NCBI GenBank assembly: GCA_965247585.1
Contig: CBDFHC010000004.1
Coordinates: 248,001 to 312,000 of the forward strand
Direction of reading: 5' to 3'
Source of the DNA: CBDFHC01 sp965247585
GTDB lineage: Bacteria > Chloroflexota > Dehalococcoidia > Lucifugimonadales > GCA-2712585
Length of the DNA: 64,000 nt
Under the pieces are notes generated by a model that made no database searches, was not told the DNA's origin, and saw only the letters and a program-made list of their open reading frames with translations. Made by a program: the position numbers and the translations under genes. Positions 51,189-59,735 of this stretch are shown piece by piece. The stretch's first letter is position 1. Each line of letters begins with the position of its first letter.

Positions 51189-53099
51189 CTACTGGCGCTG
51201 GGCGATCCAGATTCCCTGGTCGTCTATGGGGCCGCTGCCGAAGTACATGAGCCAGGGTCCGCCGGGACGGGGAAGGACGGTGGGATCGCCGGGGTTGACG
51301 CGGAAGGGGGTGCTGCCGGTGGGGAAGACCTGCTCCAGCTGCTGGAAGGCGAGACCGTCGTTTGAGGTGACGAGGCAAACACCGTCGCACACGGAAACGC
51401 CCCAGAAGTAGAGTGTAACGGCACCGTCATCGGTCAGGAGCGCTTCGGGGCCGTCGAGGAAGCGGGTGGTGTCCGGGGCGCCTGGGCTGACGAAATCAGC
51501 GGGGTCTAGCCTGACGCCGTCCTCCGGGCGCCAGGTAAGGCCGTCGGTGGAAACGGCGGAGAGAATGACGGTGCTAATCCGGTTGAAAAAGGTTTCGTCT
51601 TCTTGGCCGCCGCGATAATACATGCGAAAGCCGACCTGGGGCAGCGCGACGGTGGTGGGCGCGCCGACCTGGGAGGCGTCCAAGTCACCATGCCAGCCCG
51701 GCGCGACACGTGCCCCGGGTTCTTGGGTAAAGGTGAAGCCGCCATCTGACGAGATGGCGCTGTTTATTACGCCAGCGCCCTGGTAGCAGAGGCGGACACG
51801 CCCGTCCGGCAGGAGAACGGCGTCCGGGAAGGCGCCGTTGGATAGACGGACGCCCTCTTCGCGCCGCCAGGTGAGGCCGTCGTCAGAGCGGAAGCTGATG
51901 ATGGCGTGGGTTGACATCTCGCTGGTGTAAAGGCGGTAGCCACCGGAGGGGAGGAGAAGGAGCTCGGCGTCAGCGATGCCGCCAGTGGCGACGGCCTGGA
52001 ACTCGCCGCCGATTTGGAGAAACTGCCAGGTCTCGGAGGCCCGGACAGGGGCGTGACATTGGCGTTGAAGCTGGGCATAGAAGGTTGTGTACGCCCTTGC
52101 GGTGCGGGACGGATAGCAGGAACGGTCTGGTTGAAGCCGGGCGTTGGAGGCTGTGCAGCCCCTTGTGGTGCGGAACCGACAGCAGGGGCGGTCTTGTAGT
52201 ACATGGTCCACCCCCCCATTGGTGGAAACCAAAGAGGGATCGGCCAATATGCCGCCGTCCCGGGAGGAGAGGCGAGTACCGGGCTCTTCGGTCCAGGTGA
52301 CGCCATTGTCGTCAGAGATTAGGCTCTTGATGCCCATAGCGCTGACGTAGGGTCGGACTCGGCCGCCGGGGAGCAGGGCCATCTCAGGAACACCACCCAG
52401 CTCAATGGCGTCTCCGCGGAGCTGGAATATGTTGCCGTCCTGGCTATGGGCTAGGTGGGTTTGGGGGCCCTGGGAGAGGGCCATGAGCCAGGCGCCGGAG
52501 GGTAGGCGGACGAGGGAAGGGTCAGTTACGCCCTTCACCACAAGGAGCCGGGATTCCACTGAGAAATTGATGACGTCCCATTCGCCGCCGGGAGACTGGG
52601 TGGCGACCCAGATGCCGTGCTGTCCAGGGAGGCCGTTGACGAAGTAGAGCAGGGTAGAGCCATTAGGCATCATGACGGCGTCTGGCACGGAGGCGTGGTC
52701 CAGGACTAGCTGGTTATCTGGGGCGAATTCCAGGCCGTCGGCGCTAGCGGCGCGGTAGACCTGATGGAAGTAAGGGCTGCCGGGAGCGGGTTCCTGGCTG
52801 GCGCCGCCGGAGTCGCAAGTGGCAGGGGCGGCGGTCGAGGGCGGTGTTGCGGTAGGGGCTGAAGGGGCAGTGGGAGTGGGGGTTGGTGGTGGCGGGGTCT
52901 GGCGGGGTTGGTGGTGGCGGGGTCTGGCGGGGTTGGTGGTGGCGGGGTCTGGCGGGGTTGGTGGTGGCGGGGTCTGGCGGGGTTGGTGGTGGCGGGGAGG
53001 GAGGGGGCAGGGGTGGGTTGAGGGGGCGACGGTGCTCCCACCGCAGGCGGTCAGAAACAGGACGGCGAGGGTCAGGATGTATATAGAAGGGAATCGCAT
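51189..53099 (-). CDS. secreted BNR/sialidase-like repeat lipoprotein
   Basis: 636-residue lipoprotein: signal peptide with LTAC (Cys19), a Pro/Thr/His-rich linker encoded by a 25-bp minisatellite, then a propeller built from BNR-like units (SDDNGVTWTEEPG, SDDGLTWRREEG, SSDGGFTFTQEPG, STDGLTWRPEDG). Residues of the segment encoded at about 52050-52210 (Cys/Arg-rich, e.g. DRPCCRFRTTRG) do not fit the fold. A neighbouring frame there reads GGWTMYYKTAP, which does fit, implying paired frameshifts starting at a C7 run (52211-52217). Function unknown; surface binding or glycosidase-like. It may be partly decayed or phase-variable. Confidence 0.75.
   Translation of the reverse strand: MRFPSIYILTLAVLFLTACGGSTVAPSTHPCPLPPRHHQPRQTPPPPTPPDPATTNPARPRHHQPRQTPPPPTPTPTAPSAPTATPPSTAAPATCDSGGASQEPAPGSPYFHQVYRAASADGLEFAPDNQLVLDHASVPDAVMMPNGSTLLYFVNGLPGQHGIWVATQSPGGEWDVINFSVESRLLVVKGVTDPSLVRLPSGAWLMALSQGPQTHLAHSQDGNIFQLRGDAIELGGVPEMALLPGGRVRPYVSAMGIKSLISDDNGVTWTEEPGTRLSSRDGGILADPSLVSTNGGVDHVLQDRPCCRFRTTRGCTASNARLQPDRSCYPSRTARAYTTFYAQLQRQCHAPVRASETWQFLQIGGEFQAVATGGIADAELLLLPSGGYRLYTSEMSTHAIISFRSDDGLTWRREEGVRLSNGAFPDAVLLPDGRVRLCYQGAGVINSAISSDGGFTFTQEPGARVAPGWHGDLDASQVGAPTTVALPQVGFRMYYRGGQEDETFFNRISTVILSAVSTDGLTWRPEDGVRLDPADFVSPGAPDTTRFLDGPEALLTDDGAVTLYFWGVSVCDGVCLVTSNDGLAFQQLEQVFPTGSTPFRVNPGDPTVLPRPGGPWLMYFGSGPIDDQGIWIAQRQ
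52881..52997. repeat. 25-bp tandem minisatellite inside the BNR lipoprotein gene
   Basis: Four identical 25-base units (starting GGTTGGTGGTGGCGGGG) plus a 17-base partial unit. Since 25 is not a multiple of 3, three units restore frame, giving a 25-residue protein period in the linker; gain or loss of one unit would shift the downstream frame. Confidence 0.92.
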
Positions 53100-53315
53100 A
53101 AACGGGCTATTAATGACACATCGTGTGGCCCAATGGGATTAACCCTATGGTGGCCGCGGTGAAACCAGGGGGAGGGGTAGGTGGGCGATTCGGGAGTAGC
53201 GGGATTAGTGGGTCGACCGTTTCCCCTCGGTGCATCGGGAGAAGGCCGTTCAAGATGGGGTTCCTTCGGATGAGCGGGAATAGGAGAGCCTGGGATTTAG
53301 TCTCGCACCAATCAA

Positions 53316-53366
53316 CCATGGCGATCGGTATCACCACCACGGTGGGATACAACTGACAGGTTGGTT
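53316..53366 (+). repeat. FamA leader module (partial copy)
   Basis: CATGGCGATCGGTATCACCA, CCACGGTGGGATACAACTGA, CAGGTTGGT. Within the 53100-53379 gap, which otherwise has only GGTTCCTTCGGATGAGCGGG, a fragment of FamB. Confidence 0.65.
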
Positions 53367-53379
53367 GCTGGTGGCGGGG

Positions 53380-54183
53380 TTAACGTTTGCGGACGCGGGA
53401 GCGCAGGGCGGCCATGGCCAGGGACATGCTGAGGATGCCGACGGCAAGGACGGAGACGAAGCAGTTGAGTAGTGAAGTTCCGTCCCAACCATCGGTGATA
53501 AGGAATCGAAGGGCCTCGAGCAGATAGGTGACGGGGTTGTATGTGGCGATGGAGGCGAGCCAGCCGGTCAAGGCCTCTTTGGGCAAGAATGCGGTGGTGA
53601 GGAAGGCGAAGGGGAAGAAGAGTAGCCAGGAGGTGTTGACGGCGGCGGGGTTGCCGGTCTTGAGGGCGATAGCGTAGGGAAAGCCGGTGTAGACGATCCC
53701 CCAGAAGCCGGAGATGAGGACGAATACGATGATTCCAAGGGGTCCGCTTTCGAACCGGACGCCGACGGCGAAGCCGAGGATTATTACCGGAACGGTGAGG
53801 GCGATGACAAGGACGAAGTCAGCCACCATGTGACCGAGAAGCAGCGCCAGCCTGTTGACGGGGGTGAGGGACAGACGGTCAAAGTAGCCGGTCTGAATAT
53901 CTGTGACTAGGGTGACGGCGCGGGATATTCCGGTGACAGCGAAGATGATAGCGACGGGAAGCTGGAAGGCTTTGTAGTTGACGCCGGGTATGGTCTCCGC
54001 CAGGTCCTGGACAGCGCCGACGATGACGATGAAGAAGAAGACCGGGGTTATCAGGGCGGGGACGACGGCCTCAGGGTCACGGAGGATGGAGCGAAGGGCC
54101 CTGCCGGAGACGACGAAGATCTCGTTGAGGAACCCAGAGCGGCGGGCGCGGATGACGGGCGGGGTTGCGACTGCTGTGGTCAT
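53380..54183 (-). CDS. ABC-2 type exporter permease (DrrB-like)
   Basis: 267-residue inner-membrane permease with six predicted TM helices; VVPALITPVFFFIVIVGAVQ near 42, PVAIIFAVTGISRAVTLVTDIQTGYFDRLSLTPVNR near 76 (the conserved ABC-2 loop), TGNPAAVNTSWLLFFPFAFLTTAFLPKEALTGWL near 180. Its ATG overlaps the ATPase TGA as ATGA (54180-54183), so it is translationally coupled. With the ATPase it would export a hydrophobic drug, lipid or polymer. Confidence 0.9.
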   Translation of the reverse strand: MTTAVATPPVIRARRSGFLNEIFVVSGRALRSILRDPEAVVPALITPVFFFIVIVGAVQDLAETIPGVNYKAFQLPVAIIFAVTGISRAVTLVTDIQTGYFDRLSLTPVNRLALLLGHMVADFVLVIALTVPVIILGFAVGVRFESGPLGIIVFVLISGFWGIVYTGFPYAIALKTGNPAAVNTSWLLFFPFAFLTTAFLPKEALTGWLASIATYNPVTYLLEALRFLITDGWDGTSLLNCFVSVLAVGILSMSLAMAALRSRVRKR

Positions 54184-55148
54184 AGGACCTCGGCTTGGAG
54201 GGGCGTGTCGCTGGACATACGGGCGCCGGTGACCTGGAGAAAGACATCGTCCAGGGTGGGCGTACGCATGGTGAGATCCCGGACGGCGACGCCGGAGCGG
54301 CTGAAGGTGAGGGCGACGTCGCTGATGGAGGCGGCGCCGTTGCTGACGACGATGGTAATCTCGGCGCCGTGGGCCTCCACCTGCTCCACCTGCGGGAGGG
54401 CCTGAAGGGCTTGAATTGCGGCGTTGGGGTCGCCCTCGACCTGGGCGATGATGAGGTCTGTGCCAATGGTGCGCTTAAGCTCCGCCGGGGTACCTTCGAC
54501 GACGAGCTTGCCATGGTTGATGATGCCGACGCGATGGGCCAGGGCGTCTGCTTCTTCCAGGTATTGGGTGGTAAGGAAGGTAGTGACGTTGGAGTCGGCG
54601 CTGATGCGCCGGACCTCGTCCCAAACGCGAGCCCGGCTGACGGGGTCCAGGCCGGCGGTGGGCTCGTCCAGGAAGAGGACCTGCGGGTTGTGGATGAGGG
54701 CGGAGGCGAGATCCAGGCGACGTTTCATGCCGCCGGAATAGGTGGCGATACGCCGGTCCATGGCGTCACCAATGTCCACCAGGGAAGATAGTTCATTGAT
54801 TCGCTGGTCCGCCTCCCGACGGGAGAGGCCGTAAAGCCGGCCCTGGAGGCGAAGGAGCTCCCGGCCGTTCTGTTTGTTGTCCAAGGCAGCGTCCTGGAGG
54901 ACGGCGCCGATGCGGAGGCGCACCTGTTGCGCGTCATGGACAACGTCCAGGCCGGTGATGAAGGCGCGGCCATGGGTGGGAAGAAGAAGGGTGGCGAGCA
55001 TGCGGACGACGGTGGTCTTACCGGCGCCGTTGGGGCCAAGGAAACCGTATATCTCTCCAGTGGAAACGCGGAGGTCCAGGTTGTCCACGGCGCGAAGCTG
55101 TCCGAAGTTGCGGACCAGACCTTCAGTGACGATGGCGTAGGTGATCAT
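54180..55148 (-). CDS. ABC exporter ATP-binding protein (DrrA-like)
   Basis: 322-residue ATPase. Walker A GPNGAGKT (38-45), signature YSGGMKRR (137-144), Walker [14 protein letters not shown] (157-169), a His switch-like [15 protein letters not shown], and a C-terminal regulatory extension ([20 protein letters not shown]) ending in the usual [12 protein letters not shown] of daunorubicin-resistance type ATPases. It energises the DrrB-like permease downstream (ATGA overlap). The wider gap 55149-55786 upstream holds its promoter region and a FamA repeat. Confidence 0.93.
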   Translation of the reverse strand: MITYAIVTEGLVRNFGQLRAVDNLDLRVSTGEIYGFLGPNGAGKTTVVRMLATLLLPTHGRAFITGLDVVHDAQQVRLRIGAVLQDAALDNKQNGRELLRLQGRLYGLSRREADQRINELSSLVDIGDAMDRRIATYSGGMKRRLDLASALIHNPQVLFLDEPTAGLDPVSRARVWDEVRRISADSNVTTFLTTQYLEEADALAHRVGIINHGKLVVEGTPAELKRTIGTDLIIAQVEGDPNAAIQALQALPQVEQVEAHGAEITIVVSNGAASISDVALTFSRSGVAVRDLTMRTPTLDDVFLQVTGARMSSDTPLQAEVL

Positions 55149-55387
55149 GGAGTACCTCCTGACGAGGTTAATTTAGAGATGGATCTTCCCTTGAGCAAGG
55201 TGCGCTGCGAAAAGGTGGAAGCACAGTAGGGCGGAAGTGAGAAGCCCGGGGCGACGTTTTCGTAGGAATCAGCCACGACGATGGGTGGCGCCATCAAGCA
55301 TGACAATCGAGGCTGGGAGATTCCAACTGTAAGCAGGATGAACTATTTTGGTTCCGTTCAGCCAAGGTGGAGGTTGGGCGCTCCTCA

Positions 55388-55602
55388 GGGCTACAAATCG
55401 AAGGTTGGTGGTTCCCACCCACCCGCCCCGAATGGTTTTAAAAAGTTTTTCTGAGGGACACCCTCAGACTATTGGCAGGGAACCCAGGTGCTCCGGATCC
55501 ACTGACGTTCATCAGGAGCTTCGGCCAGCACTCTTCTGTGTGGTTGGTATTGATTGTGCGCTGGAGGCATCTTTTCAAAGGCCGAGCTGAGCTATTTGCG
55601 AG
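55388..55602 (+). repeat. FamA repeat, full-length copy with complete tail
   Basis: H0 GGTGG-TTC-CCACC; GGTTTTAAAAAG; H1 at 55451-55467; H2 left arm GGCAGGGAACCCAGG with a damaged right arm; tail GTGTGGTTGGTATTGATTGT, GCGCTGGAGGCATCTTTTCA, AAGGCC. A degraded leader also appears at 55265-55300. Confidence 0.88.
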
Positions 55603-55729
55603 GCCAGGACGCGAGTACACAGATTGTCCAAGTTGGACAACGGGGCACTGACAATGCCAAACAGGTCACAAGCGACGGGCTCTCAGGGCGACCGAACCAG
55701 GGGCATTGTATGAAAGGCTTTCGGGAGAC

Positions 55730-55761
55730 CAAGACGCCGGGCTCAATGGCCCGGCGTCTTG
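55730..55761 (-). terminator. strong hairpin downstream of the NHL gene
   Basis: Perfect 13-bp stem CAAGACGCCGGGC/GCCCGGCGTCTTG with a 6-base loop, starting 25 bases after the NHL stop on the - strand. No long T-run, but position and strength fit termination of the DUF1800-NHL transcript. Confidence 0.7.
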
Positions 55762-55786
55762 TGCGCGGTTTAACGGGAATTAGGGG

Positions 55787-56794
55787 TTAGAGGTTGAACT
55801 GGGGCTCTACCCAGTTTTCTTCCTTCTGATAGATTTGGACGCGACCGCGTTGCCCGTCGCCTACCAGGATGCGGCTCTGGTCATCCACAATGATGCCGGT
55901 GGGCCGGGTGAAGCGCCATTCCGGCTCCAGGGAATTGACCCTGAGACGCGCCTTAATCATGTCCGGGTTGGCGTTCAAACTCTCATTGGCCCACTTGGAG
56001 AGTATTTCCGAGTCACCAATGAAGGTGGTGATGCTCTGGCCGTCCGGATCAAACACCTCAACGGTGGAGTTCCACCAGTTGGTGACGTAGACGTCACCAT
56101 CTTTGTCTACGGCGACGCCAGCGGGGAAACGGAGCTGCCCGTGCTCATCACCTGGGGTACCGATGGTGAGGAGGTGTTTGCCGTCCGGGGAGAACTTCTG
56201 GACCCGGTGGTTGTGCCAATCTGCGACGTAGACGTCGCCGTTGCCGTCAATGGTGATTCCCCAGGGCTGGTCGAACTCCCCAGGGCCGGTGCCAGTCCCG
56301 CCCCAAGTGGCGAGGAACTTACCGTCTTTGGTGAATTTCTGGACCCGGTTGTTACGGTTTTCGGTTATGTAAAGGTTCTCATCTTTATCGAAGATGATGC
56401 CTGCGGGTCCGTCGAGTTGGCCCTCGCCGGGTCCGGCTTCGCCCCACTTGGAGAGGAAGTTGCCGTCATGGTCAAAGACGGTGATGCGGTTGAGCCACTC
56501 GTCGGCGACGTAGGCGTTATCGGCCTTGTCGATGGCAATGGAGGTGGGCCACAAGAACTGGCCGTCGCCGTAGCCGGCGCCGTTGGCGATCTCCCGGACG
56601 AACTCTTCTTCCAGTGTGGTGACGGTGACGCGCTGAGCAGGCTGAAACTCGTCGCCCTTGCAGACGACGTAGAGGTTCTGGTCATGGTCAAGAGCCAGGC
56701 CCTGGACCCAGCTAAAGCCGTTGCCACCAGCGCCCTGGCGGCCGATGGTGTAAGCGTAGTTGTATGTGCGACCCCGCACGTGAACTGTCTGCAT
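55787..56794 (-). CDS. NHL-repeat beta-propeller protein
   Basis: 335-residue propeller of NHL/6-bladed type, with repeated units such as GQFLWPTSIAIDKADNAYVA, GQLDGPAGIIFDKDENLYIT, GEFDQPWGITIDGNGDVYVA, GQLRFPAGVAVDKDGDVYVT and TRPTGIIVDDQSRILVGD. Probably a binding or scaffold protein; no signal peptide is seen. ATG 56794 follows GGAGAAAA; the upstream open frame to 56854 lacks support. It comes 112 bases after the DUF1800 gene on the same strand. A broken paralogue pair exists at 21674-23722. Confidence 0.88.
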   Translation of the reverse strand: MQTVHVRGRTYNYAYTIGRQGAGGNGFSWVQGLALDHDQNLYVVCKGDEFQPAQRVTVTTLEEEFVREIANGAGYGDGQFLWPTSIAIDKADNAYVADEWLNRITVFDHDGNFLSKWGEAGPGEGQLDGPAGIIFDKDENLYITENRNNRVQKFTKDGKFLATWGGTGTGPGEFDQPWGITIDGNGDVYVADWHNHRVQKFSPDGKHLLTIGTPGDEHGQLRFPAGVAVDKDGDVYVTNWWNSTVEVFDPDGQSITTFIGDSEILSKWANESLNANPDMIKARLRVNSLEPEWRFTRPTGIIVDDQSRILVGDGQRGRVQIYQKEENWVEPQFNL

Positions 56795-56906
56795 TTTTCT
56801 CCTTTTTCGCCCCTGGCCGAAGTTGTGACGCCCAGCGTAAGCCGAATACCACAAGCCACGGCCAGTTTAATAGTTTGATCTCTTTCCAGTTGGCTGTTTT
56901 AGCTAA

Positions 56907-58328
56907 TTAGCCGAATTGGTACTCCCTGGTGGAAGCGATGAGTTGGAGGACCTCACCAACACGGCGAGCGAAGGTGGCGCGCTCCTCTTCCGTGGAGCCG
57001 CGGACGGCGTCGCCGCTGGTGGCGGAATGGGCGATGAGCTCCTTGCGGGTATCTTCGTTGATACGGGCGGGTCCCATGAGGTCTATACAGCTATCAACAA
57101 GCTCCTCCGGGGTCAGCTTCTCTTTGGTGCCGACGCGCTCAATGATGGACTGTATGCCGGGCAAGCTGGTATTGCTGACCCAGTCTGCGACGAAGTTGAT
57201 GCGGCGGACGAGGGAGCCGGTGTCGATCCACTCCTGCCCGGTGTGCCAACCTTCCACGCTGGGGGGATCTAGGATGGACTGTCCCTGGTAGCCGGCCTCC
57301 TGGACGATGGGGTCCATGTCAGGCCGGGGCAACTGGAGGTACTTGACGAGGCGCATGGTGCCGGCGACAACCTCGGCGGGGCTCTTGACCTTGGCGTACC
57401 AAGCGGACTCGTCCTTGAAGAAGTCCGAGTTGAAGATGGTGCGCATGGTGGTCTTGAGATCGAAGTTAGAGTTTACGAGGGTATCGGTGATGATCTTGAT
57501 AGCCTCTGGGTCCCGGGGGGCGACGTCCAGCCAGCTAGGCACTTGGACCTCGTCGGCGACGAAGAAGTTGTAGAGGTGCCGAGCGATGAAGCGAGGGGTG
57601 GCGGGCCTGCTGACGACGATGTCAATGATGTCCTCGCCACCAAACCGGCCGTGCTCACCCAGGAAGACTTTCTCGCTGTCGTCATGGTCCTCCGGGCGGT
57701 ACTCGAAAAGCCAGGGGAAGCGGCCGTAGGGAGCCCGGGGCAGCTTGGGCGAGATAGTCCAACCGGTGAAGGCGCGGGCGGCGACTTTAACGTCGTCCTC
57801 GGAGTAGTTGCCCTGGCCCATGGCGAAGAGTTCCAAGAGCTCACGGCCCCAGTTCTCGTTGGGGGCGTCGGCGTGGTTCTCGTTGTTATCCAGCCAGTAG
57901 ATCATGGCGGGGTTCTTGGACAGCTCGAGCAGGAGCTCACGATAGTTGCCGAGGGCGTTCTTTCGAAGCATTTCTATCTGGATGAGCATGATGTCAGTGT
58001 TATCGATCTTGGAGGCCCCGGTGGCGAAGACGTGGTGCCAGAAGAGGGTCATCTTCTCCTGAAGAGGCCGGGGCGAGTTGATCATGCGGTAGAGCCAGTT
58101 GGCCTGGCCGAGGTTGACGTTGGCGCCGCCGGGCCGCTCCCAGCCGGGCTGGTGGCGGAACATGACGGCTTCGTCAATGGCGGGGATGCCGCAGGCAGCC
58201 GGATCCACCAGTTCCTCTACGGTGGCCTCGTAGCCTTTGGCAGCGCGAGCCTCCAGCTCTTCGCGGGCGGCGCCAAAGCCGGCGCGGCGCATCAGATGCG
58301 CCATAAGGGCAATGTCTTTAGTAGCCAT
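56907..58328 (-). CDS. DUF1800 domain protein (intact copy)
   Basis: 473 residues, complete. Family text: IALMAHLMRRAGFGAAREEL at the start, RPLQEKMTLFWHHVFATG near 85, DAPNENWGRELLELFAMGQGNYSEDDVKVAARAFTGW near 165, FLGEHGRFGGEDIIDIV near 223, LDPPSVEGWHTGQEWIDTGSL near 355, ending ASTREYQFG. DUF1800 proteins usually pair with a DUF1501 gene; function is not established in the literature I know. Here the partner is an NHL protein and DUF1501 is missing. GGAGAAGC precedes ATG 58328. No signal peptide is evident. Confidence 0.92.
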   Translation of the reverse strand: MATKDIALMAHLMRRAGFGAAREELEARAAKGYEATVEELVDPAACGIPAIDEAVMFRHQPGWERPGGANVNLGQANWLYRMINSPRPLQEKMTLFWHHVFATGASKIDNTDIMLIQIEMLRKNALGNYRELLLELSKNPAMIYWLDNNENHADAPNENWGRELLELFAMGQGNYSEDDVKVAARAFTGWTISPKLPRAPYGRFPWLFEYRPEDHDDSEKVFLGEHGRFGGEDIIDIVVSRPATPRFIARHLYNFFVADEVQVPSWLDVAPRDPEAIKIITDTLVNSNFDLKTTMRTIFNSDFFKDESAWYAKVKSPAEVVAGTMRLVKYLQLPRPDMDPIVQEAGYQGQSILDPPSVEGWHTGQEWIDTGSLVRRINFVADWVSNTSLPGIQSIIERVGTKEKLTPEELVDSCIDLMGPARINEDTRKELIAHSATSGDAVRGSTEEERATFARRVGEVLQLIASTREYQFG

Positions 58329-58522
58329 TTACGCTTCTCCTTTGGTATTTGTGTTCAGGTCTGTGTCCGTATCTGGTTCCGGGTCCCGAAGGGCCTGGAA
58401 ATGGGGGTATCGCTAGGATTGGCGCGACGTCGAAACACACATTGGGGGTAATTGTTACGCTGCTCATAATAGCCAGGGGCTGGAATTGGTGTCAAGCGAG
58501 CGGCAAAGGGCGGGACCAGGGG

Positions 58523-59401
58523 CTAGGGCAACACCCAACGGTGTGGCGAACCGGCCAGCCTGCCGAAGCCCAAGCCGGCGCAGAAGGCGCGGAATTGCTC
58601 TTGGGGAACGCCGCGCCACTCCAGGTCAGGCAGGGATTCCAAGATAGGGGCGTCTGTGGAGAGGGTGGTGAGCCTTCGGTAGAAGAGGGCGTCGGCGCGT
58701 CGGGCTTCCAGGCTGGCGGACATGGCGGCGGCGCCGCGGGGTCTGACGGTCCAGGCAGCGGGGTCCGAAGGGATGTTCTCGATGTGAATGTAGGCGCTGA
58801 GCATGGCGGCGGCGCTCTTGGCGCCCCAGCGAGGGATGCCGGGGATACCGTCCGCGGAGTCACCTACCAGCGCCAGGTAGTCCGGAATGGACAGCGGCGG
58901 GACGCCGAATTTCTGTTGAACGGCGGTCTGGTCAATGACGGCGTCACGGCGGCGGTCAAGGCAGACAATTTTGTTGCCCACGACTAGCTGGGTGAGGTCT
59001 TTATCCGGGGAGCAGATGACGATCTGGTCCAGAGATGGGTGGTCTTGGAAGCGGACTACGGCGGTGGCGATAGCGTCGTCGGCCTCGTATTCGACCATGG
59101 GCCAGACGACGAGTCCAAGAGCAGCGGCGGCCTGCTCGGCGAGGCCGAACTGGGCCAGCAGCTCCTCCGGCGTGCCAGCGCCGGTCTTATAGCCGTCGAA
59201 AAGCTCATTGCGGAAGGAGGTGATGACGTGGTCGAAGGCGATGCCGAGGTGGGTAACACTGTCCTGCCGCAAGAGGGCGAGGAGGGTTTGCACGAGCCCA
59301 CGGACCGCGGCGACGGGGCGGCCGTCCGGTGCGATGGAGGGGGGCATGGCGAAGTGGGCGCGGAATAGCTCGTAGGTGCCGTCAATGAGGTGGAGTTTCA
59401 T
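58523..59401 (-). CDS. stand-alone 5'-3' exonuclease (FEN/PolA N-domain-like)
   Basis: 292-residue PIN-like FEN nuclease. Active-site acids are in LIDGTYELFRAHFA (Asp7), EYEADDAIATAV near 103, CSPDKDLTQLV near 130, and DSADGIPGIPRWGAKSAAA near 172, the helix-hairpin-helix DNA-binding motif. It processes flaps or RNA primers in repair and replication. No polymerase domain is attached, so it is a small FEN-like protein, not PolA. ATG 59401 is followed at once by MKLHLIDG, as in homologues. Confidence 0.88.
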   Translation of the reverse strand: MKLHLIDGTYELFRAHFAMPPSIAPDGRPVAAVRGLVQTLLALLRQDSVTHLGIAFDHVITSFRNELFDGYKTGAGTPEELLAQFGLAEQAAAALGLVVWPMVEYEADDAIATAVVRFQDHPSLDQIVICSPDKDLTQLVVGNKIVCLDRRRDAVIDQTAVQQKFGVPPLSIPDYLALVGDSADGIPGIPRWGAKSAAAMLSAYIHIENIPSDPAAWTVRPRGAAAMSASLEARRADALFYRRLTTLSTDAPILESLPDLEWRGVPQEQFRAFCAGLGFGRLAGSPHRWVLP

Positions 59402-59513
59402 TGGTCAAGGCTCCAGTGGGTTCTCGGTGGCTCTGAGATGGATTCTACCGACGATGTTGTGCGGACGCCAGGGTGGGAAGGGGAATCAGCGATGGGGTAA
59501 TGCAGGCGCCAGG

Positions 59514-59730
59514 GTTGGCGGGGGAATCAGCCATGGCGTTGAGTGCAGGCACCACAAAGGATTGCGAATTATAGGTTGGACGCACCCCCTCTCGATTTCT
59601 CCCTCGATAGCGGGAGAGAATTATTGTCTGAGGGTGCCCCTCAGACTCCCGCCAGAGGGGGTACACCCCCTCTGGACTCTCCCTTGCAGGGTGTCTTTCA
59701 AAGCCGATGTTTCTATTGAGGAGGGTGGGA
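59514..59730 (+). repeat. FamA repeat, full-length copy, H1 and H2 both changed but paired
   Basis: Leader GGGAATCAGCCATGGCGTTG; a hairpin TCTCCC/GGGAGA at about 59598-59617; H1 CTGAGGG-TGC-CCCTCAG at 59628-59644; H2 CCAGAGGGGGT-AC-ACCCCCTCTGG at 59652-59675 (perfect 11-bp stem); tail CTCTCCCTTGCAGGGTGTCT shared with 48478-48665. It fills the gap between the FEN gene and the quinone oxidoreductase. Confidence 0.9.
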
Positions 59731-59735
59731 ATCGG

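Noticed and set aside
10859..59730. FamA copies as a CRISPR array
   Set aside because: Copies are kilobases apart, vary in length and contain internal hairpins; there are no regular spacers and no cas genes.
10859..59730. FamA as ordinary MITEs of the IS3 element
   Set aside because: FamA ends do not match the TGT...TGGGACA terminal repeats of the IS at 60962-62509, and no target duplications are visible. An unknown transposon source remains possible.
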